In this document: one piece after another, positions 8,302 to 11,724 of the stretch
How positions within the stretch are numbered: the first letter of the stretch is position 1
How the letters are laid out: each line of letters opens with the position of its first letter
Origin: an uncultured Eubacteriales bacterium
GTDB taxonomy: Bacteria; Bacillota; Clostridia; Oscillospirales; CAG-272
Assembly (NCBI GenBank): GCA_900548735.1
Contig: URMC01000054.1
Coordinates: 1-11,724, forward strand
Direction of reading: 5' to 3'
DNA length: 11,724 bases
Program-made: the position numbers and the translations under genes
The notes under the pieces: generated by a model
What the model was told of the DNA's origin: nothing
The model's database searches: none
Seen by the model: only the letters and a program-made list of their open reading frames with translations

Positions 8302-8856
8302 TCAGATTGCCATAACGTCCTTTTGCTTTGCGGCAACGGCGGTATCAATCTGCTTGATCATTTTGTCCGTCAGATCCTGAATGGCTTTCTCGGATGCTTT
8401 TTCTTCATCCTCGGTCATTTCACTGTTCTTTTCCATCTTCTTGGCTTGCTCGTTTGCCTCACGCCGGATGTTGCGGATAGCAACCTTGGCTTCCTCGCCG
8501 TATTTGGTGACCTGCTTGCAAAGCTCCTTGCGTCGCTCCTCGGTCAACTGCGGGAAAACAAGGCGGATCACAGAGCCGTCATTGTTCGGCGTAATGCCGA
8601 CATCCGAGGCAAGAATCGCTTTTTCCATCGCTTTGAGAGTGGAGCCGTCATACGGCTTGATCACAAGCGTTCTGGCATCGGCAAGGCGCACGTCCGCCAT
8701 AGAGGTCAGCGGAGTGGGCGCGCCGTAATATTCAAACGACACACGGTTGAGCACTGCCGCGTTCGCCTGGCTGGCACGGATCGTGTCAAAATTGTAGTCC
8801 ATCGCGGCGATCGCTTTATCCATCTTGGTTTCTAATTCTTTGGTGTTCAGCTTCAT
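8302..8856 (-). CDS. frr: Ribosome recycling factor
   Basis: RRF splits post-termination 70S ribosomes together with EF-G. At 184 residues it has the standard length, with a three-helix bundle interrupted by the small beta domain. Recognisable parts are EYYGAPTPL (42-50), DARTLVIKPYD (60-70), GITPNNDGSVIRLVFPQLTEERRKEL (87-112, split by the beta domain return) and IRNIRREAN (127-135), with the conserved arginines at 131 and 132. A GAGGG ribosome site lies 7 nt before the ATG. One oddity: the helix-1 motif that normally reads GRANPA reads SQANAA (29-34), losing an arginine that is usually conserved. The gene starts 43 nt after pyrH, the standard neighbour. Assignment is certain; whether the substitution matters is not known. 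Confidence 0.97.
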   Translation of the reverse strand: MKLNTKELETKMDKAIAAMDYNFDTIRASQANAAVLNRVSFEYYGAPTPLTSMADVRLADARTLVIKPYDGSTLKAMEKAILASDVGITPNNDGSVIRLVFPQLTEERRKELCKQVTKYGEEAKVAIRNIRREANEQAKKMEKNSEMTEDEEKASEKAIQDLTDKMIKQIDTAVAAKQKDVMAI

Positions 8857-8874
8857 GGTTGTTCCCTCTTTCTT

Positions 8875-8888
8875 AGCCTGTCAGGCTA
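8875..8888 (-). repeat. Palindrome and 12-bp repeat, copy 2 (pyrH-frr gap)
   Basis: The 43-nt gap between pyrH and frr contains AGCCTGACAGGCT (8875-8887), a 13-bp dyad with 6-bp arms and one central base. The 12 bases TAGCCTGACAGG at 8877-8888 recur exactly at 8220-8231 upstream of uppS. The one-base centre is too tight for an RNA hairpin with all six pairs, so a DNA-level site or chance are both possible. Confidence 0.55.
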
Positions 8889-8899
8889 TGATATATAAA

Positions 8900-9610
8900 T
8901 CAACGGTGGAGCTCTGTGCCCACATGTTCACCCATTACAACACGGTAAATATTATTCGGGTCTTTCAGTTCAAATGCGTAACAGCGGATGTTGTTTTCCA
9001 TGCAGAAGGTTGTGGCGGAAAGATCCAACGCTTTCAGCTCCTTATTCAGAACCTCCTGGTATGTAATCTCATCGTAACGCACGGCGCTGGGATCCTTGCG
9101 CGGGTCGGCGTTATATACACCGTCAATATTTTTTGCCATCAGCACAGCGTCCGCACCGATTTCCGCGGCTCTGAGCACCGCGGCGGTGTCCGTGGAGAAA
9201 TACGGCTGACCCAGCCCACAGGCAAAAATGACGAGTTTGCCCGCGGCAAGCGCCTCATTGGCACCGCGCACCGTAAAGGTTTCGGCATAAGCGGGCATTT
9301 CCACGGCGCTCATTACCACGGTATCAATTCCCGCGGTGCGAAATCCGTCCTGCAAAGCAAGTGCGTTGATTGCGGTGGCAAGCATGCCCATATGGTCTGC
9401 CTGCGCCCGATCCATCGCCGTGCCCTGCCGCCCGCGCCAAATATTTCCGGCACCGACGATTACGCCGATTTCCACGCCTGCGGCAATGCACTTTTTCAGC
9501 ACCCCTGCCACCGTGGCGATAAAGTCAAAATTCAGAATTCCTTCTGCCCCGGCGGAAAGTGCCTCCCCCGACAGTTTCAGAAGAATGCGTTTATACTTCG
9601 GCTCTGCCAT
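8900..9610 (-). CDS. pyrH: UMP kinase
   Basis: PyrH phosphorylates UMP to UDP with ATP, a key step of pyrimidine nucleotide synthesis, usually a hexamer activated by GTP and inhibited by UTP. The 236-residue protein has the amino acid kinase fold with KLSGEAL (12-18), the glycine loop IVGAGNIWRGR (51-61), ADHMGMLATAINALALQ (71-87) and the UMP-binding part YFSTDTAAVLRAAEIGAD (137-154), then KNIDGVYNADPR (160-171). Two loops differ from the common consensus: GGGN is GAGN (53-56) and GGTGNP is CGLGQP (131-136). The start ATG has only a modest GAGG site 6 nt upstream. It is separated from tsf by a terminator and has its own promoter, so pyrH leads the second transcription unit, with frr next. Confidence 0.97.
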   Translation of the reverse strand: MAEPKYKRILLKLSGEALSAGAEGILNFDFIATVAGVLKKCIAAGVEIGVIVGAGNIWRGRQGTAMDRAQADHMGMLATAINALALQDGFRTAGIDTVVMSAVEMPAYAETFTVRGANEALAAGKLVIFACGLGQPYFSTDTAAVLRAAEIGADAVLMAKNIDGVYNADPRKDPSAVRYDEITYQEVLNKELKALDLSATTFCMENNIRCYAFELKDPNNIYRVVMGEHVGTELHR

Positions 9611-9647
9611 GTGAAACCTCGCTTTATACTTTTTTCCTATTATCTAT

Positions 9648-9676
9648 ATTTTACTCTATTTCCGCGCGTTTGTAAA
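9648..9676 (-). promoter_or_regulatory. Sigma-A-type promoter for pyrH
   Basis: On the minus strand TTTACA (-35, 9671-9676) and TAAAAT (-10, 9648-9653) are separated by exactly 17 bases, placing a start near 9641 and a leader of about 30 nt before the pyrH ATG. The surrounding sequence is AT-rich, unlike the coding DNA. It lies just downstream of the tsf terminator, which fits a fresh initiation for pyrH-frr and probably the genes beyond. Confidence 0.8.
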
Positions 9677-9709
9677 GGGTATTTCGGAAAAATATCTTTC
9701 CCGCCGCAG

Positions 9710-9745
9710 AAAAAAGGCGGTCTGCTGATGTTGCAGACCGCCTTT
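9710..9745 (-). terminator. Intrinsic terminator of rpsB-tsf
   Basis: A perfect stem (10 GC-rich pairs GGCGGTCTGC / GCAGACCGCC plus three flanking A-T pairs; arms 9713-9725 and 9733-9745) encloses a 7-nt loop. On the minus strand it is followed by six T residues (9710-9715), and it begins 13 nt after the tsf stop. This is a textbook Rho-independent terminator for the leftward unit. The plus-strand reading has only three T residues after the stem, so it is not clearly bidirectional. Confidence 0.93.
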
Positions 9746-9758
9746 CGCGTATTCTGAC

Positions 9759-10682
9759 TTATTTGCCGGCGAGTTTTGCGATCTCTTCCGCAAAATTCTC
9801 CTCTTTTTTCTGAATGCCTTCGCCCTTTTCGTAAAGCTCAAAGGACACAATCTTGATGCTGCCGCCAAGTTCCTTTTCGGTGTTCTTGGTGTACTGACCA
9901 ACCGTGATGCTGTCCTCTTTCACGTAAGCCTGCTCCACAAGGCAAACTCTCTCATAGAACTTGCCGAGACGACCGGAAACGATCTTCTCCAGAATGGCAT
10001 CGGGCTTGTTTGCGTTTTTCGGATCGTTCTTCATCTGTGCGATAAGAACGTTCTTCTCCTCGTTCACAGCCTCAGCGGGCACATCCTCAATATTGACATA
10101 CTGGGGCGGGTTGCCTGCCGCGATCTGCAGAGCGATATTCTTGGAGTATTCCGCAAAGCCGGGCTTGTTTGCCACGTCGGTATCAAACTTCACGATAACG
10201 CCGGTGCTACCGAAGCCGTGGATATAGGTAGAGGTAATGCCCTCCACCACCACAAAGCGGCGGATCTGCAGGTTTTCTTTGATCACCGCGATTTTCTCGA
10301 TCAGGGCCTTCTGCACGGTTTCGTCGGTGTTCTCATAATTCATCGTCATCAGTTCTTCCACGTTGGCAGGTCTCTTTGCGATGATGGTTTTGAGAAGTCC
10401 GGTCACAAATTCTTTGAATGCGTCGCTCTTTGCGGCAAAGTCGGTCTCGGAGTTGACCTCGACCATGGCGGTCACGCCGTTTTCGGTAAGAATGTCTACA
10501 CGACCCTCGGCGGCAATTCTGCCCGCCTTCTTCTCCGCGGTAGCCATACCCTTTTCACGCAGGATCTTGACAGCCTTTTCCATGTCGCCTTCCGCTTCTA
10601 CCAGTGCCTTTTTGCAATCCATCATGCCAAGGCCGGTCTGTGCGCGGAGTTCGGCAACGTCTTTTGCGGTAATAGTAGCCAT
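9759..10682 (-). CDS. tsf: Translation elongation factor Ts
   Basis: EF-Ts is the nucleotide exchange factor that turns EF-Tu-GDP back to its GTP form. The 307-residue protein begins with a UBA-like domain holding the first family signature, LRAQTGLGMMDCKKAL (12-27). The second signature, EVNSETDFAAKSD (75-87), carries the T80-D81-F82 that contacts EF-Tu. Two core subdomains and a C-terminal dimerisation-like part follow (SGRLGKFYERVCLVEQAYVK and the KIVSFELYEKGEG end). The start ATG has AAAGGAG 8 nt upstream and is 17 nt after the rpsB stop, the universal rpsB-tsf pairing. A strong terminator follows, so S2 and EF-Ts form a two-gene unit. No irregularities seen. Confidence 0.98.
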   Translation of the reverse strand: MATITAKDVAELRAQTGLGMMDCKKALVEAEGDMEKAVKILREKGMATAEKKAGRIAAEGRVDILTENGVTAMVEVNSETDFAAKSDAFKEFVTGLLKTIIAKRPANVEELMTMNYENTDETVQKALIEKIAVIKENLQIRRFVVVEGITSTYIHGFGSTGVIVKFDTDVANKPGFAEYSKNIALQIAAGNPPQYVNIEDVPAEAVNEEKNVLIAQMKNDPKNANKPDAILEKIVSGRLGKFYERVCLVEQAYVKEDSITVGQYTKNTEKELGGSIKIVSFELYEKGEGIQKKEENFAEEIAKLAGK

Positions 10683-10699
10683 TTGTTTTTCTCCTTTAA

Positions 10700-11446
10700 T
10701 TATTCAGCGTCAGCGGTCTTTTCCTCGGCGTTCTCGGCGGGAGCCTCAGCCTCGGTGGTCTGCTCACCCTGCTTGCCCTCGATCACGGCATCGGCAATGA
10801 CGGAGGAAATCAGCTTGATGGCGCGGATAGCGTCATCGTTGCCGGGGATGATATAGTCTGCATCGTCAGGATCGCAGTTGGTATCCACAATCGCAATCAC
10901 CGGGATGTGCAGTTTCTTTGCTTCCAGAACAGCGTTGCGCTCCTTGTGGGGGTCAACGATGAACACAGCGGAAGGAAGCGTTTCCATGGTTTTGATACCG
11001 CCGTAGCTCTTCTCCAGGTCGAAAATCTCTTTCTGCTTTGCGGCAACTTCCTTCTTCGGCAGAAGATCAAACGTGCCGTCCTCCTGCATCTTGGTCAGGC
11101 TGTTCAGGCGCGCGATGGACTTCTTGATGGTCTTGAAGTTGGTCATCATGCCGCCCGGCCAACGGACGTTGACATAGTACATGCCGCAGCGCTCCGCCTC
11201 TTCTTTGATGGCGTCTGCAGCCTGTTTTTTGGTACCGATAAAGAGAAGCGAACCGCCGTTTGCGGAAAGGTCACGCACGAAGTTGTACGCTTCCTCAAAC
11301 TTCTTGACGGTCTTCTGCAGGTCGATGATGTAGATGCCGTTTCTCTCCGTGAAGATGTACTCCTGCATCTTGGGGTTACAGCGTCTGGTGTGGTGTCCGA
11401 AATGGACGCCGGCTTCCAGCAACTGCTTGATGGTTACGATAGACAT
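10700..11446 (-). CDS. rpsB: 30S ribosomal protein S2
   Basis: S2 joins the 30S subunit late, on the head-body junction near S1/S8. From the ATG at 11446 the protein has 248 residues, the normal size. It opens with MSIVTIKQLLEAGVHFGHHT, the standard N-terminus with the first S2 signature, then NPKMQEYIF, LFIGTKKQA, VNVRWPGGMMTNF, a central helical hairpin, and the second signature region PSAVFIVDPHKERNAVLEA with IPVIAIVDTNCDPDDADYIIPGNDDAIRAI. The tail (about residues 225-248) is acidic and low-complexity, common in Firmicutes. A perfect AAGGAGG lies 7 nt before this ATG. The frame stays open about 57 codons further upstream, but that part lacks any S2 similarity and lies in the leader, so I reject it. 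Expression probably depends on the strong promoter and structured leader described separately. Confidence 0.98.
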   Translation of the reverse strand: MSIVTIKQLLEAGVHFGHHTRRCNPKMQEYIFTERNGIYIIDLQKTVKKFEEAYNFVRDLSANGGSLLFIGTKKQAADAIKEEAERCGMYYVNVRWPGGMMTNFKTIKKSIARLNSLTKMQEDGTFDLLPKKEVAAKQKEIFDLEKSYGGIKTMETLPSAVFIVDPHKERNAVLEAKKLHIPVIAIVDTNCDPDDADYIIPGNDDAIRAIKLISSVIADAVIEGKQGEQTTEAEAPAENAEEKTADAE

Positions 11447-11453
11447 TTCATGT

Positions 11454-11460
11454 CCTCCTT
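11454..11460 (-). promoter_or_regulatory. rpsB Shine-Dalgarno site
   Basis: AAGGAGG with a 7-nt spacer to the ATG at 11446. It decides the rpsB start against the longer open frame. An out-of-frame ATG overlaps the spacer at 11449-11451 but is too close to this site to be used well. Confidence 0.85.
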
Positions 11461-11478
11461 CGGTTTTTCCACCACAGG

Positions 11479-11582
11479 GGCACAGGCGTACCGATCCCGG
11501 CAACATCTGCCGGAACACCGGGCGAGCCGACTGCCGCTGTGTGCGTAATATTTTGCTGTCACAGACAGGACGCCTGCGCAAC
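11479..11582 (-). promoter_or_regulatory. Structured 5' leader of rpsB (candidate S2 autoregulatory RNA)
   Basis: The predicted transcript starts near 11582 and has about 135 nt before the rpsB ATG. Its first bases, GCGCAGGCGT (11570-11579), can pair with ACGCCTGTGC (11480-11489) in a 10-bp stem with one G-U pair. Inside are a 5-bp hairpin CTGTC-TGT-GACAG (11556-11568) and a 6-bp hairpin CCGGCA-GATGT-TGCCGG (11497-11513). The closing stem ends about 20 nt before the ribosome site. In enterobacteria the rpsB-tsf leader is known to be repressed by S2; a similar role here is inference from position and fold only. No T-tract follows, so control would be at translation rather than attenuation. Confidence 0.55.
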
Positions 11583-11588
11583 AGGAGA

Positions 11589-11617
11589 ATTATACCACAC
11601 TGCACCCTGCTCCGCAA
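11589..11617 (-). promoter_or_regulatory. Extended -10 promoter of rpsB-tsf
   Basis: On the minus strand a perfect TATAAT (11589-11594) is preceded by TGG, giving the extended -10 TGnTATAAT, and by TTGCGG (11612-11617, 4 of 6 to the -35 consensus) with a 17-base spacer. This predicts a start near 11582 and strong expression, as expected for ribosomal protein genes. Confidence 0.85.
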
Positions 11618-11623
11618 GAGCAG
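11607..11623 (-). repeat. Inverted repeat around the rpsB -35
   Basis: CTGCTC (11618-11623) and GAGCAG (11607-11612), read on the minus strand, are perfect 6-bp arms around TTGCG, so the -35 hexamer forms the loop and first arm base. It lies 11 nt after the stop of the upstream flavoprotein gene. As RNA it could be the stem of that gene's terminator, but no T-tract follows; as DNA it has the shape of a repressor site. Neither role is shown. Confidence 0.5.
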
Positions 11624-11634
11624 ACTTGAAAAAT

Positions 11635-11724
11635 TTACACTTTATTTACGCTTTCGCCGGCTGCCTGCGCTGCCGAGATCCCAGCCAGATGCCCGGTCGA
11701 GAAAGCAATCTGCAGATTGTAGCC
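11635..11724 (-). CDS. NAD(P)/FAD-dependent oxidoreductase, HI0933/BaiN-like (C-terminal fragment)
   Basis: Only the last 29 codons and the stop are inside the window; the gene enters from the right edge on the minus strand. The peptide GYNLQIAFSTGHLAGISAAQ followed by AAGESVNKV matches the FAD-binding C-terminal end of the HI0933-like flavoproteins, whose family ends in a (G)GYNLQ-x(4)-S-(S/T)-G-x-x-AG motif. These are cytosolic flavin oxidoreductases of mostly unproven substrate; some gut clostridial members (BaiN) take part in bile acid 7-dehydroxylation, but that must not be assumed here. The stop TAA lies about 40 nt before the rpsB -10, and no clear terminator separates them. The short length limits confidence in the family call. 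Confidence 0.72.
   Translation of the reverse strand, partial: GYNLQIAFSTGHLAGISAAQAAGESVNKV

Noticed and set aside
9710..9745. Bidirectional terminator
   Set aside because: Only three T residues follow the stem on the plus strand and there is no plus-strand gene to terminate.
8825..9757. Plus-strand open frame of 310 codons spanning pyrH and the tsf-pyrH gap
   Set aside because: It runs antisense through PyrH, its promoter and most of the tsf terminator, and shows no motif.
11447..11617. N-terminal extension of rpsB by about 57 codons
   Set aside because: The added peptide is R/C-rich with no S2 similarity, covers the -10 box and leader, and the ATG at 11446 has a perfect Shine-Dalgarno and the standard S2 N-terminus.
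1..11724. Unknown defence, mobile or biosynthetic system
   Set aside because: All coding capacity is accounted for by conserved housekeeping genes in canonical clostridial order; there are no orphan genes, direct-repeat arrays, transposase, integrase or composition break.

Overview
The window is a stretch of bacterial chromosome from a Firmicute, most likely a gut-type Clostridia with mid-range GC. Three things point there: a PolC-type replicative polymerase with the exonuclease inserted in its PHP domain, strong AGGAGG-like Shine-Dalgarno sites, and the gene order rpsB-tsf-pyrH-frr-uppS-cdsA-dxr-rseP-ispG-polC, which is the classical clostridial arrangement. I cannot name the genus from sequence alone. 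Every gene lies on the minus strand, so transcription runs from high to low coordinates. There are no RNA genes, mobile elements, CRISPR arrays or prophage genes. No stretch over 300 bases lacks a gene; the largest gaps are 188, 148 and 89 bases and each holds regulatory structure.

Layout in order of transcription. At 11635-11724 is the last 30 codons of a HI0933/BaiN-like flavoprotein. The gap 11447-11634 holds a strong extended -10 promoter and a leader of about 135 nt with a long closing stem. Then come rpsB (ribosomal protein S2) and tsf (EF-Ts), ended by a perfect intrinsic terminator at 9710-9745. A second good promoter, at 9648-9676, starts pyrH (UMP kinase), followed by frr (ribosome recycling factor). 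A terminator-like hairpin lies between frr and uppS. From uppS the genes are tightly packed: uppS/cdsA overlap ATGA, cdsA/dxr overlap TAATG, dxr-rseP are 11 nt apart, rseP/ispG overlap ATGA, and ispG-polC are 27 nt apart. polC runs off the window's left edge after 1101 codons.

How the genes work together. The first unit makes translation factors (S2, EF-Ts, and RRF further down). The second joins nucleotide supply (PyrH), isoprenoid precursors (Dxr and IspG of the MEP pathway), the polyprenyl carrier for cell wall (UppS), phospholipid precursor (CdsA), a site-2 membrane protease (RseP) and DNA replication (PolC). It is a growth-related housekeeping supercluster.

I found no unknown multi-gene system here. 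What deserves a second look is non-coding: the structured rpsB leader with an inverted repeat around its promoter -35, a 12-bp repeat placed upstream of both frr and uppS, and hairpins before uppS and polC. There are also a few substitutions in normally conserved motifs of RRF and PyrH.
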